A stretch of DNA of 64,000 nt from Ptiloglossa arizonensis (GCF_051014685.1 NW_027478438.1:1116001-1180000), one strand, 5' to 3'. Shown: positions 37,975-51,041, counted from the stretch's first letter. Program-made: numbers and translations. The notes: generated from the letters alone by a model not told the origin.

Positions 37975-39945
37975 GAAATCGAGAAATTCCTGTTGCATCT
38001 GAATGTAGAAACTCGCCCGATTACAACGGTATGTGTATTTTTGTCCTAAGCCATAGTAGTTACTCGTTTCGAGTATCAGACTTGCAAAAATTTTGATGGT
38101 TTCTCAACCATTCCTTCACTTCAGACTCCTATATCTCGCGAACGGATTGAGGAAATCGAGAAATTCCTGTTGCATCTGAATGTAGAAACTCGCCCGATTA
38201 CAACGGTATCTGTATTTTTCCCCTAGGCCATTGTAGTTATTGGTTTCGAGTATCAGACATGCGAATATTTTGATGGATTCTCAACCATTCCTTCACATCA
38301 AACTCCGATATTTCGCGAACGGATTGACGAAATCGAGAAATTCCTGTTGCATCTGAAAGTAGAAACTCGCCCGATTACAACGGTATGTGTATTTTTGCTC
38401 TAGGCCATTGTAGTTATTGGTTTCGAGTATCAGACTTGCGAATATTTTGATGGTTTCTCAACCATTCCTTCACTTCAAACTCCTATATCTCGCGAACAGA
38501 TTGAGGAAATCGAGAAATTCCTGTTGCATCTGAAAGTAGAAATTCGCCCGATTAGAACGGTGTGTGTATTTCTCCCCTAGGCCATAGTGGTTATTGGTTT
38601 CGTGTATCAGACTTGCGAAAATTTTGATGGTTTCTCAACCATTCCTTAACTTCAAGCAACCATATCTCGCGAATGGATTGACTAATTCGGGAAATTCCTG
38701 TTGCATCTGAAAGCAGAAGCTCGCCCGATTACAGCGGTATGTGTATTTTTCCTCTAGGCCATACTAGTTATTCGTTTCGAGTATCAGACATGCGAATATT
38801 TTGATGGATTCTCAACCATTCCTTCACATCAAACTCCGATATTTCGCGAACGGATTGACGAAATCGAGAAATTCCTGTTGCATCTGAATGTAGAAACTCG
38901 CCCGATTACAACGGTATGTGTATTTTTGTCCTAAGCCATAGTAGTTACTCGTTTCGAGTATCAGACTTGCAAAAATTTTGATGGTTTCTCAACCATTCCT
39001 TCACTTCAGACTCCTATATCTCGCGAACGGATTGAGGAAATCGAGAAATTCCTGTTGCATCTGAATGTAGAAACTCGCCCGATTACAACGGTATCTGTAT
39101 TTTTCCCCTAGGCCATTGTAGTTATTGGTTTCGAGTATCAGACATGCGAATATTTTGATGGATTCTCAACCATTCCTTCACATCAAACTCCGATATTTCG
39201 CGAACGGATTGACGAAATCGAGAAATTCCTGTTGCATCTGAAAGTAGAAACTCGCCCGATTACAACGGTATGTGTATTTTTGCTCTAGGCCATTGTAGTT
39301 ATTGGTTTCGAGTATCAGACTTGCGAATATTTTGATGGTTTCTCAACCATTCCTTCACTTCAAACTCCTATATCTCGCGAACAGATTGACGAAATCGAGA
39401 AATTCTTGTTGCATCTGAAAGTAGAAACTCGCCCGATTACAGCGGTATGTGTATTTTCCCTCTAGGCCATAGTGGTTATTGGTTTCGTGTATCAGACTTG
39501 CGAAAATTTTGATGGTTTCTCAACCATTCCTTAACTTCAAGCAACCATATCTCGCGAATGGATTGACTAATTCGGGAAATTCCTGTTGCATCTGAAAGCA
39601 GAAGCTCGCCCGATTACAGCGGTATGTGTATTTTTCCTCTAGGCCATACTAGTTATTCGTTTCGAGTATCAGACATGCGAATATTTTGATGGATTCTCAA
39701 CCATTCCTTCACATCAAACTCCGATATTTCGCGAACGGATTGACGAAATTGAGAAATTCCTGTTGCATCTGAATGTAGAAACTCGCCCGATTACAACGGT
39801 ATGTGTATTTTTGTCCTAAGCCATAGTAGTTACTCGTTTCGAGTATCAGACTTGCAAAAATTTTGATGGTTTCTCAACCATTCCTTCACTTCAAACTCCT
39901 ATATCTCGCGAACGGATTGAGGAAATCGGGAAATTCCTGTTGCAT
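37696..39945 (+). repeat. 885-bp pentamer HOR, two and a half copies
   Basis: The marker gccatagtggttattgg occurs at 37,696, 38,581 and 39,466, each 885 bp (5 x 177) apart. Each copy carries in order the cttcaagcaaccat unit with gaatggattgactaattcgg, the catactagttattcg unit, the ttttgtcctaagccatag unit, and a gtatctgtattttt unit. The third copy departs from the series at about 39,945. Copies 1 and 2 differ at a few sites, such as ttctttcacatc and cgcaaacgg in the first. Confidence 0.85.
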
Positions 39946-40771
39946 CTGAAAGTAGAAACTCGCCCGAATACAACGGTACGTGTATTTTTGCTCTAGGACA
40001 TAGTAGTTATTCGTTTCGAGTATCAGACATTCGAATATTTTGAAGGATTCTCAACCATTCCTTCACTTCAAACTCCAATATTTCGCGAACGGATTGACGA
40101 AATCGAGAAATTCCTGTTCCATCTGAAAGTAGAAACTCGCCCGATTACAGCGGTATGTGTATTTTTCCTCTAGGCCATACTAGTTATTCGTTTCGAGTAT
40201 CAGACTTGCGAATATTTTGATGGATTCTCAACCATTCCTTCACATCAAACTCCGATATTTCGCAAACGGATTGACGAAATCGAGAAATTCCTGTTGCATC
40301 TGAATGTAGAAACTCGCCCGATTACAAGGGTATGTGTATTTTTGCCCTAGGCCATAGTAGTTACTCGTTTCGAGTATCAGACTTGCAAAAATTTTGATGG
40401 TTTCTCAACCATTCCTTCACTTCAAACTCCTATATCTCGCGAACGGATTGAGGAAATCGAGAAATTCCTGTTGCATCTGAAAGTAGAAACTCGCCCGAAT
40501 ACAACTGTATGTGTATTTTTGCCCTAGGCCATAGTAGTTACTCGTTTCGAGTATCAGACTTGAGAAAATTTTGATGGTTTCTCAACCATTCCTTAATTTC
40601 AAACTCCCATATCTCGCGAACGGATTGACGAAATCGAGAAATTCCTGTTGCATCTGAATGTAAAAACTCGCCCGATTACAACGGTATGTGTAATTTTGCC
40701 CAAGGCCATAGTAGTTAGTCGTTTCGAGTATCAGACTTGCGAAAATTTTGATGGATTCTCAACCATTCCTT
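39605..40771 (+). repeat. 8-monomer-spaced duplication d, copy 1
   Basis: This segment matches 41,021-42,187 at a constant offset of 1,416 bp (8 x 177). Shared markers are ttttgtcctaagcc, ctctaggacatag, cagacattcgaatatttt, ctgttccatctg, acaagggtatg, gacttgagaaaa and tatgtgtaattttgcc. It differs by scattered substitutions, for example gaaggattc here against gatggattc and cccaaggcc against ccctaggcc. Confidence 0.82.
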
Positions 40772-41020
40772 CACTTCAAACTCCTATATCTCGCGAAGCG
40801 ATTGAGGAAATCGAGAAATTCCTGTTGCATCTGAAAGTAGAAACTCGCCCGATTACAACGGTATCTGTATTTTTCCCCTAGGCCATTGTAGTTATTGGTT
40901 TCGAGTATCAGACATGCGAATATTTTGATGGATTCTCACCCATTCCTTCACTTCAAACTCCGATATTTCGCGAACGGATTGACGAAATCGAGAAATTCCT
41001 GTTGCATCTGAAAGTAGAAA

Positions 41021-42187
41021 CTCGCCCGATTACAGCGGTATGTGTATTTTTCCTCTAGGCCATACTAGTTATTCGTTTCGAGTATCAGACATGCGAATAT
41101 TTTGATGGATTCTCAACCATTCCTTCACATCAAACTCCGATATTTCGCGAACGGATTGACGAAATCGAGAAATTCCTGTTGCATCTGAATGTAGAAACTC
41201 GCCCGATTACAACGGTATGTGTATTTTTGTCCTAAGCCATAGTAGTTACTCGTTTCGAGTATCAGACTTGCAAAAATTTTGATGGTTTCTCAACCATTCC
41301 TTCACTTCAAACTCCTATATCTCGCGAACGGATTGAGGAAATCGAGAAATTCCTGTTGCATCTGAAAGTAGAAACTCGCCCGAATACAACGGTATGTGTA
41401 TTTTTGCTCTAGGACATAGTAGTTATTCGTTTCGAGTATCAGACATTCGAATATTTTGATGGATTCTCAACCATTCCTTCACTTCAAACTCCAATATTTC
41501 GCGAACGGATTGACGAAATCGAGAAATTCCTGTTCCATCTGAAAGTAGAAACTCGCCCGATTACAGCGGTATGTGTATTTTTCCTCTAGGCCATACTAGT
41601 TATTCGTTTCGAGTATCAGACTTGCGAATATTTTGATGGATTCTCAACCATTCCTTCACATCAAACTCCGATATTTCGCAAACGGATTGACGAAATCGAG
41701 AAATTCCTGTTGCATCTGAATGTAGAAACTCGCCCGATTACAAGGGTATGTGTATTTTTGCCCTAGGCCATAGTAGTTACTCGTTTCGAGTATCAGACTT
41801 GCAAAAATTTTGATGGTTTCTCAACCATTCCTTCACTTCAAACTCCTATATCTCGCGAACGGATTGAGGAAATCGAGAAATTCCTGTTGCATCTGAAAGT
41901 AGAAACTCGCCCGAATACAACTGTATGTGTATTTTTGCCCTAGGCCATAGTAGTTACTCGTTTCGAGTATCAGACTTGAGAAAATTTTGATGGTTTCTCA
42001 ACCATTCCTTAATTTCAAACTCCCATATCTCGCGAACGGATTGACGAAATCGAGAAATTCCTGTTGCATCTGAATGTAAAAACTCGCCCGATTACAACGG
42101 TATGTGTAATTTTGCCCTAGGCCATAGTAGTTACTCGTTTCGAGTATCAGACTTGCGAAAATTTTGATGGATTCTCAACCATTCCTT
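41021..42187 (+). repeat. 8-monomer-spaced duplication d, copy 2
   Basis: Partner of 39,605-40,771. The match ends where this copy reads ccttaacttcaaacaacc and the other ccttcacttcaaactcc. Part of it (from 41,937) is duplicated again at 45,651. Confidence 0.82.
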
Positions 42188-43603
42188 AACTTCAAACAAC
42201 CATATCTCGCGAACGGCTTGACTAATTCGGGAAATTCCTGTTGCATCTGAAAGCAGAAGCTCGCCCGATTACAGCGGTATGTGTATTTTTCCCCTAGGCC
42301 ATTGTAGTTATTGGTTTCGAGTATCAGACTTGCGATTATTTTGATGGTTTCTCAACCATTCCTTTACTTCAAACTCCGATATTTCGCGAACGGATTTACG
42401 AAATCGAGAAGTTCCTGTTGCATCTGAAAGTAGAAACTCGCCCGATTACAGCGGTATGTGTATTTTTGCTCTAGGCCGTAGTAGTTGTTGGTTTCGTGTA
42501 TCAGACTTGCGAAAATTTTGATGGTTTCTCAACCATTCCTTAACTTCAAACAACCATATCTCGCGAACGGCTTGACTAATTCGGGAAATTCCTGTTGCAT
42601 CTGAAAGCAGAAGCTCGCCCGATTACAGCGGTATGTGTATTTTTCCCCTAGGCCATTGTAGTTATTGGTTTCGAGTATCAGACTTGCGATTATTTTGATG
42701 GTTTCTCAACCATTCCTTTACTTCAAACTCCGATATTTCGCGAACGGATTTACGAAATCGAGAAGTTCCTGTTGCATCTGAAAGTAGAAACTCGCCCGAT
42801 TACAGCGGTATGTGTATTTTTGCTCTAGGCCGTAGTAGTTGTTGGTTTCGTGTATCAGACTTGCGAAAATTTTGATGGTTTCTCAACCATTCCTTAACTT
42901 CAAACAACCATATCTCGCGAACGGCTTGACTAATTCGGGAAATTCCTGTTGCATCTGAAAGCAGAAGCTCGCCCGATTACAGCGGTATGTGTATTTTTCC
43001 CCTAGGCCATTGTAGTTATTGGTTTCGAGTATCAGACTTGCGATTATTTTGATGGTTTCTCAACCATTCCTTCACTTCAAACTCCGATATTTCGCGAACG
43101 GATTGAGGAAGTCGAGAAATTCCTGTTGCATCTGAATGTAGAAACTCGCCCGATTACAAAGGTATGTGTATTTTTCCCCTAGGCCATTGTAGTTATTGGT
43201 TTCGAGTATCAGACTTGCGAAAATTTTGATGGTTTCTCAACCATTCCTTAACTTCAAACAACCATATCTCGCGAACGGCTTGACTAATTCGGGAAATTCC
43301 TGTTGCATCTGAAAGCAGAAGCTCGCCCGATTACAGCGGTATGTGTATTTTTCCCCTAGGCCATTGTAGTTATTGGTTTCGAGTATCAGACTTGCGATTA
43401 TTTTGATGGTTTCTCAACCATTCCTTCACTTCAAACTCCGATATTTCGCGAACGGATTGAGGAAGTCGAGAAATTCCTGTTGCATCTGAATGTAGAAACT
43501 CGCCCGATTACAAAGGTATGTGTATTTTTCCCCTAGGCCATTGTAGTTATTGGTTTCGAGTATCAGACATTCGAATATTTTGATGGATTCTCAACCATTC
43601 CTT
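42188..43603 (+). repeat. Four tandem 354-bp dimers
   Basis: Dimers start at 42,188, 42,542, 42,896 and 43,250, each exactly 354 bp apart. Each has one monomer with caaacaaccat, cggcttgactaattcggg and one with gcgattattttgatgg. The first two dimers share ctctaggccgtagtagttg, and the last two share gaggaagtcgag with acaaaggtatg, so the array grew by duplication of two different dimers. The related segment at about 45,900-46,540 has only one dimer of each kind, which shows that the doubling happened in this copy. Confidence 0.85.
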
Positions 43604-45546
43604 CACTTCAAACTCCGATATTTCGCGAACGGATTGACGAAATCGAGAAATTCCTGTTGCATCTGAAAGTAGAAGCTCGCCCGATTACAGCGGTATGTGT
43701 ATTTTTCCTCTAGGCCATAGTAGTTATTGGTTTCGTGTATCAGACTTGCGAAAATTTTGATGGTTTCTCAACCATTCCTTAATTTCAAACTCCCATATCT
43801 CGCGAACGGATTGACGAAATCGAGAAATTCCTGTTGCATTTGAATGTAGAAACTCGCCCGATTACAAGGGTGTCTGTATTTTTCCCCTAGGACATAGTAA
43901 TTATTCGTTTCGAGTATCAGACTTGCGAAAATTTTGATGGGTTCTCAAACATTCCTTCACTTTAAACTCCTATATCTCGCGAACGGATTGAGGAAATCGA
44001 GAAATTCCTGTTGCATCTGAAAGCAGAAGCTCGCCCGATTAGAACGGTATGTGTATTTTTGCTCTAGGACATAGTAGCTATTCGTTTCGAGTATCAGACT
44101 TGCGCAAACTTTGATGGTTTCTCGACCATTCCTTAACATCAAACAACCATATCTCGCGAACGATTTGACTAATTCGAGAAATTCCTGTTGCATCTGAAAG
44201 CAGAAACTCGCCCGATTACAGCGGTATGTGTATTTTTACCTAAGGTCATAGTAGTTATTGGTTTCGTGTATCAGACTTGCGAAAATTTTGATGGTTTCTC
44301 AACCATTCCTTAACTTCAAACTCCCATATCTCGCGAACGTATTGACAAACTCGAGAAATTCCTGTTGCATCTGAAAGCAGAAACTCGCCCGATTACAGCG
44401 GTATGTGTATTTTTCCCCAAGGTCATAGTAGTTATTGGTTTCGTGTATCAGACTTGCGAAAATTTTGATGGTTTCTCAACCATTCCTTAACTTCAAACTC
44501 CCATATCTCGCGAACGTATTGACAAACTCGAGAAATTCCTGTTGCATCTGAAAGCAGAAACTCGCCCGATTACAACGGTATGTGTATTTTTGCCCTAGGC
44601 CAATGTAGTTATTGGTTTCGAGTGTCAGACCTGCGAAAATTTTGATGGTTTCTCAACCATCTCTTAACTCCAAATTACGATATTTCGCTAACGGATTGAC
44701 CAATCCGAGAAATTTCTGTTGCATCTGAAAGTAGAAACTCGCCCGATTACAACGGTGTGTGCTTTTCCCCTAGGCTATAACAGTTATTGGTTTCGAGTAT
44801 CAGAATTGCGAAAATTTTGATGCTTTCTCAACCATATCTTAACTCCAAACTACGATATTTCGATAACGGATTGACCAATCCGAGAAATTTCTGTTGCGTC
44901 TGAAAGTAGAAACTCTCCCGATTACAACGGTATGTGTATTTTTTCCCTAGGCCATTGTAGTTATTGGTTTCGAGTGTCAGACTTGCGAAAATTTTGGTGG
45001 TTTCTCAACCATTCCTTCACTTCAAACTCCCATATCTCGCGAATGGATTGACGAACTCGAGAAATTCCTGTTGCATCTGAAAGCAGAAACTCGCCCGATT
45101 ACAACGGTATGTGTATTTTTGCCCTAGGCCAATGTAGTTATTGGTTTCGAGTATCAGACTTGCGAAAATTTTAATGGTTTCTCAACTATCTCTTAACTCA
45201 AAACTCCGATATTTCGCGAACGGATTGACCAATCCGAAAAATTTCTGTTGCATCTGAAAGCAGAAACTCGCCCGATTACAACGGTATGTGTATTTTTCCC
45301 CTAGGCCATTGTAGTTATTGGTTTCGTCTGTCAGACTTGCGAAAATTTTGATGGTTTCTCAACCATTCTTTAACTTCAAACTCCCATATCTCCCGAACGG
45401 ATTGAGGAACTCGAGAAATTCCTGTTGAATCCGAAAGTAGAAACTCTCCCGATTAAGTGGTGTGTGTACTTTTCCCATGGGCCTTTCCAGTTATTGGTTT
45501 CGAGTATCAGACTTGTGAAAATTTTGATGGTTTCTCAACCATTCCT
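43522..45546 (+). repeat. 2-kb block of diverged monomers, copy 1
   Basis: About eleven monomers repeated at 46,881-48,906 with an offset of 3,359 bp. The block includes several diverged units: ctcttaactccaaattacg, atttcgctaacggattgacc, aatccgagaaatttctg, a short gtgtgtgcttttcccc tail (two bases lost), ggtttcgtctgtcag and cccatgggcctttccag. By eye the copies differ only at one base, cgattaagtgg here against cgattaaagtgg in copy 2. Its monomers are further from the consensus than those of any other long block here, yet the two copies are nearly identical: old sequence, recently duplicated. Confidence 0.87.
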
Positions 45547-45650
45547 TAACTTCAAACTCACATATCTCGCGAACGGATTGAGGAAATCGAGAAATTCCTG
45601 TTGCATCTGAAAGTAGAAACTCGCCCGATTAGAACGGTATGTGTATTTTT

Positions 45651-46540
45651 GCCCTAGGCCATAGTAGTTACTCGTTTCGAGTATCAGACTTGAGAAAATT
45701 TTGATGGTTTCTCAACCATTCCTTAATTTCAAACTCCCATATCTCGCGAACGGATTGACGAAATCGAGAAATTCCTGTTGCATCTGAATGTAAAAACTCG
45801 CCCGATTACAACGGTATGTGTAATTTTGCCCTAGGCCATAGTAGTTACTCGTTTCGAGTATCAGACTTGCGAAAATTTTGATGGATTCTCAACCATTCCT
45901 TAACTTCAAACAACCATATCTCGCGAACGGCTTGACTAATTCGGGAAATTCCTGTTGCATCTGAAAGCAGAAGCTCGCCCGATTACAGCGGTATGTGTAT
46001 TTTTCCCCTAGGCCATTGTAGTTATTGGTTTCGAGTATCAGACTTGCGATTATTTTGATGGTTTCTCAACCATTCCTTTACTTCAAACTCCGATATTTCG
46101 CGAACGGATTTACGAAATCGAGAAGTTCCTGTTGCATCTGAAAGTAGAAACTCGCCCGATTACAGCGGTATGTGTATTTTTGCTCTAGGCCGTAGTAGTT
46201 GTTGGTTTCGTGTATCAGACTTGCGAAAATTTTGATGGTTTCTCAACCATTCCTTAACTTCAAACAACCATATCTCGCGAACGGCTTGACTAATTCGGGA
46301 AATTCCTGTTGCATCTGAAAGCAGAAGCTCGCCCGATTACAGCGGTATGTGTATTTTTCCCCTAGGCCATTGTAGTTATTGGTTTCGAGTATCAGACTTG
46401 CGATTATTTTGATGGTTTCTCAACCATTCCTTCACTTCAAACTCCGATATTTCGCGAACGGATTGAGGAAGTCGAGAAATTCCTGTTGCATCTGAATGTA
46501 GAAACTCGCCCGATTACAAAGGTATGTGTATTTTTCCCCT
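45651..46540 (+). repeat. Second copy of the 41.9-43.2 kb segment
   Basis: From gccctaggccatagtagttactcg with gacttgagaaaa at 45,651 this follows 41,937 onward at an offset of 3,714 bp (21 monomers minus 3 bases). It has gaatgtaaaaactcg, tatgtgtaattttgcc, caaacaaccat and ctctaggccgtagtagttg in the same order. It contains fewer dimer copies than the original. Together with the flanking 2-kb blocks it shows that a composite of about 3.4-3.7 kb was duplicated in tandem. Confidence 0.8.
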
Positions 46541-46880
46541 AGGCCATTGTAGTTATTGGTTTCGAGTATCAGACTTGCGAATATTTTGATGGTTTCTCAA
46601 CCATTCCTTCACTTCAAGCTCCTATATCTCGCGAACGGATTGAGGAAATCGAGAAATTCCTGTTGCATCTGAAAGTAGAAACTCGCCCGATTAGAACGGT
46701 ATGTGTATTTTGGCCGAGGCCATAGTAGTTACTCGTTTCGAGTATCAGACTTGCGAAAATTTTGATGGTTTCTCAACCAATCCTTCACTTCAAACTCCTA
46801 TATCTCGCGAACGGATTGAGGAAATCGAGAAATTCCTGTTGCATCTGAATGTAGAAACTCGCCCGAATACAACGGTATCT

Positions 46881-48906
46881 GTATTTTTCCCCTAGGCCAT
46901 TGTAGTTATTGGTTTCGAGTATCAGACATTCGAATATTTTGATGGATTCTCAACCATTCCTTCACTTCAAACTCCGATATTTCGCGAACGGATTGACGAA
47001 ATCGAGAAATTCCTGTTGCATCTGAAAGTAGAAGCTCGCCCGATTACAGCGGTATGTGTATTTTTCCTCTAGGCCATAGTAGTTATTGGTTTCGTGTATC
47101 AGACTTGCGAAAATTTTGATGGTTTCTCAACCATTCCTTAATTTCAAACTCCCATATCTCGCGAACGGATTGACGAAATCGAGAAATTCCTGTTGCATTT
47201 GAATGTAGAAACTCGCCCGATTACAAGGGTGTCTGTATTTTTCCCCTAGGACATAGTAATTATTCGTTTCGAGTATCAGACTTGCGAAAATTTTGATGGG
47301 TTCTCAAACATTCCTTCACTTTAAACTCCTATATCTCGCGAACGGATTGAGGAAATCGAGAAATTCCTGTTGCATCTGAAAGCAGAAGCTCGCCCGATTA
47401 GAACGGTATGTGTATTTTTGCTCTAGGACATAGTAGCTATTCGTTTCGAGTATCAGACTTGCGCAAACTTTGATGGTTTCTCGACCATTCCTTAACATCA
47501 AACAACCATATCTCGCGAACGATTTGACTAATTCGAGAAATTCCTGTTGCATCTGAAAGCAGAAACTCGCCCGATTACAGCGGTATGTGTATTTTTACCT
47601 AAGGTCATAGTAGTTATTGGTTTCGTGTATCAGACTTGCGAAAATTTTGATGGTTTCTCAACCATTCCTTAACTTCAAACTCCCATATCTCGCGAACGTA
47701 TTGACAAACTCGAGAAATTCCTGTTGCATCTGAAAGCAGAAACTCGCCCGATTACAGCGGTATGTGTATTTTTCCCCAAGGTCATAGTAGTTATTGGTTT
47801 CGTGTATCAGACTTGCGAAAATTTTGATGGTTTCTCAACCATTCCTTAACTTCAAACTCCCATATCTCGCGAACGTATTGACAAACTCGAGAAATTCCTG
47901 TTGCATCTGAAAGCAGAAACTCGCCCGATTACAACGGTATGTGTATTTTTGCCCTAGGCCAATGTAGTTATTGGTTTCGAGTGTCAGACCTGCGAAAATT
48001 TTGATGGTTTCTCAACCATCTCTTAACTCCAAATTACGATATTTCGCTAACGGATTGACCAATCCGAGAAATTTCTGTTGCATCTGAAAGTAGAAACTCG
48101 CCCGATTACAACGGTGTGTGCTTTTCCCCTAGGCTATAACAGTTATTGGTTTCGAGTATCAGAATTGCGAAAATTTTGATGCTTTCTCAACCATATCTTA
48201 ACTCCAAACTACGATATTTCGATAACGGATTGACCAATCCGAGAAATTTCTGTTGCGTCTGAAAGTAGAAACTCTCCCGATTACAACGGTATGTGTATTT
48301 TTTCCCTAGGCCATTGTAGTTATTGGTTTCGAGTGTCAGACTTGCGAAAATTTTGGTGGTTTCTCAACCATTCCTTCACTTCAAACTCCCATATCTCGCG
48401 AATGGATTGACGAACTCGAGAAATTCCTGTTGCATCTGAAAGCAGAAACTCGCCCGATTACAACGGTATGTGTATTTTTGCCCTAGGCCAATGTAGTTAT
48501 TGGTTTCGAGTATCAGACTTGCGAAAATTTTAATGGTTTCTCAACTATCTCTTAACTCAAAACTCCGATATTTCGCGAACGGATTGACCAATCCGAAAAA
48601 TTTCTGTTGCATCTGAAAGCAGAAACTCGCCCGATTACAACGGTATGTGTATTTTTCCCCTAGGCCATTGTAGTTATTGGTTTCGTCTGTCAGACTTGCG
48701 AAAATTTTGATGGTTTCTCAACCATTCTTTAACTTCAAACTCCCATATCTCCCGAACGGATTGAGGAACTCGAGAAATTCCTGTTGAATCCGAAAGTAGA
48801 AACTCTCCCGATTAAAGTGGTGTGTGTACTTTTCCCATGGGCCTTTCCAGTTATTGGTTTCGAGTATCAGACTTGTGAAAATTTTGATGGTTTCTCAACC
48901 ATTCCT
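46881..48906 (+). repeat. 2-kb block of diverged monomers, copy 2
   Basis: Partner of 43,522-45,546. The right end is sharp: after ggtttctcaaccattcct this copy reads atatttcaaactcc while copy 1 reads taacttcaaactc. About 300 bp of C-type monomers at 46,540-46,880 (cttcaagctcc, ttttggccgaggcc) separate it from the preceding duplicated segment. Confidence 0.87.
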
Positions 48907-49500
48907 ATATTTCAAACTCCCATATATCGCGAACGGATTGTCGAACTCGATAAATTCCTGTTTCATCTGAAAGCAGAAACTCGCCCGATAACAACGGTAT
49001 GTGTATTTTTGCCGTAGGCCACAGTAGTTATTGGTTTCCGCGTATCGGACTTGCGAAAACTTTCATGGTTTCTCTATCATTCCTTAATATCAAGCTCCCA
49101 TATGTCGCAAACGGATTGAGGAAATCGAGAAATTCCTGTTGCATCCGAAAGTAGAAATTCGCCCGATTACAATGGTGTGTGTCCTTTCCGAAAGGCCGTT
49201 CCAGTTATTGGTTTCGGGGATAAGACTTGCGAAAATTTTGATGGTTTCTCAACCATCTCTTAATTCCAATGTCCGATATTTTGCGAACGGATTGACAAAT
49301 CCGAAAAATTTCTGTTGCATCTGAAAGTAGAAACTCTCCCGATTACAACGGTATGTGTATTTTGCCCCTAGGCCATTGTAGTTAATGGTTTCGGGTGTCA
49401 GACTTGCGAAAATTTTGGTGGTTTCTCAACCATTCCTTCACTTGAAACTCCCATATCTCGCGACTGGATTGACAAACTCGAGAAATTCCTGTTGCATCTG
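48907..49500 (+). repeat. Most diverged monomers in the window
   Basis: About three monomers with many private changes: ttgccgtaggccacag, tttccgcgtatcggac (one extra base), actttcatggtttctctatc, atatcaagctcc, catatgtcgcaaacgg, gtgtcctttccgaaagg in place of the CCTAGG box, ggtttcggggataag, and ttccaatgtccgatattttgcg. No other copy of this exact series was seen in the window. It behaves as a relict that has escaped local homogenisation and marks the change from C/D-type to near-consensus E-type monomers. Confidence 0.75.
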
Positions 49501-50687
49501 AAAGCAGAAACTCGCCCGATTACAACGGTATGTGTATTTCTCCCCTAGGCCAATATAGTTATTGGTTTCGAGTGTCAGACTTGCGAAAATTTTGCTGGTT
49601 TCTCAACCATTCCTTAACTTCAAACTCACATATCTCGCGAACAGATTGACGAATTCGAGAAATTCCTGTTGCATCTGAAAGCAGAAACTCGCCCGATTAC
49701 AACGGTATGTGTATTTTTCCCCTAGGCCATTGTAGTTGTTGGTTTCGAGTGTCAGACCTGCGAAAATTATGATGGTTTCTCAATCATTCCTTATCTTCAC
49801 ACTCCCATATCTCGCGAACGGATTGACGAACTCGAGAAATTCCTGTTGCATCTGAAAGCAGAAACTCGCCCGATTACAATGGTATGTGTATTTTTCCCCT
49901 AGGCCATTGTAGTTATTGGTTTCGAGTATCAGACTTGCGAAAATTTTGATGGTTTCTCAATCATTCCTTAATTTCTAACTCCCTAATCTCGCGAACGGAT
50001 TGACGAACTCGAGATATTCCTGTTGCATCTGAAAGTAGAAACTCGCCCGATTACAATGGTGTGTGTACTTTTCCCCTTGGCCATTTCAGTTATTGGTTTC
50101 GAGTATCAGACTTGCGAAAATTTTGATGGTTTCTCAACCAGTCCTTAACTTCAAACTCCCATATCTCGCGAACGGATTGACGTACTCGAGAAATTCCTTT
50201 TGCACCTGAAAGTAGAAACACGCCCGATTACAATGGTGTGGGTACTTTTCCCCTAGGCCATACCAGTTGTTGGTTTCGAGTATCAGACTTGCGAAAATTT
50301 TCATGTTTTCTCAACCATTCCTTAACTTCAAACTCCCATATCTCGCGAACGGATTGAAGTACTCGAGAAATTTCTGTTGCATCTGAAAGTAGAATCTCGC
50401 CCGATTACAATGGTGTGTCTGCTTTTCCCCTAGGCCATTTCAGTCATTGGTTTCGAGTATCAGACTTGCGAAAATTTTGATGGTTTCTGAATCATTCCTT
50501 ATCTTCAAACTCCCATATCTCGCGAACGGATTGACGAACTCGAGAAATTCCTGTTGCATCTGAAAGTAGAAACTCGCCCGATTATAATGGTTTGTGTGCT
50601 CTTCACCTAGGCCATTCCATTTATAGGTTTCGAGTTTCAGACCAGCGAAAATTTTGATGGTTTCTCAACCATTCCTTAAATTCACAC

Positions 50688-50704
50688 TCCCGTATCTCGC
50701 GAAC
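50688..50704 (-). other. CENP-B-box-like 17-mer, full consensus match
   Basis: Read on the minus strand this is GTTCGCGAGATACGGGA, which matches all nine fixed positions of the minimal CENP-B box NTTCGNNNNANNCGGGN. Most monomers carry the same site with one mismatch (ATGGG in place of ACGGG), a change of the type expected from CpG deamination. The match is seen in the sequence; binding by any CENP-B-like protein is not shown and such a protein may not exist in this organism. Confidence 0.4.
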
Positions 50705-51041
50705 GGATTAACGAACTCGAGAAATTCCTGTTGCATCTGAAAGCAGAAACTCGCCCGATTACAATGGTATGTGTATTTTTGCCCTAGGCCATTGTAGTTA
50801 TAGGTTTCGAGTATCAGACTTGCGAAAATTATGATGGTTTCTCAATCATTCCTTAACTTCTAACTCCCATATCTCGCGAATGGATTGACGAACTCGAGAA
50901 ATTCCTGTTGCATCTGAAAGTAGAACCTCGCCCGATTACAATGGCGTGTGTACTTTTCCCCTAGGCCATTCCACTTATTGGTTTCGAGAATCAGACGTGC
51001 GAAAATTCTGATGGTTTCACAACCATTCCTTGACTACAAAC

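Larger units (their letters stand above)
32180..43521 (+). repeat. Satellite subfamily C block
   Basis: Diagnostic variants are cgaatattttgatggattctc or gcgattattttgatgg, ccttcacttcaaactccgat, atatttcgcgaacggattg (making the 8-bp palindrome TTCGCGAA), gactaattcgggaaattcc, and the acagcggtatgtgtattttt tail followed by cctctaggcc. The sequence is built from many short HORs of 2, 4, 5 and 8 monomers and from kilobase-scale duplications listed separately. No insertion or unique sequence was seen. Confidence 0.83.
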
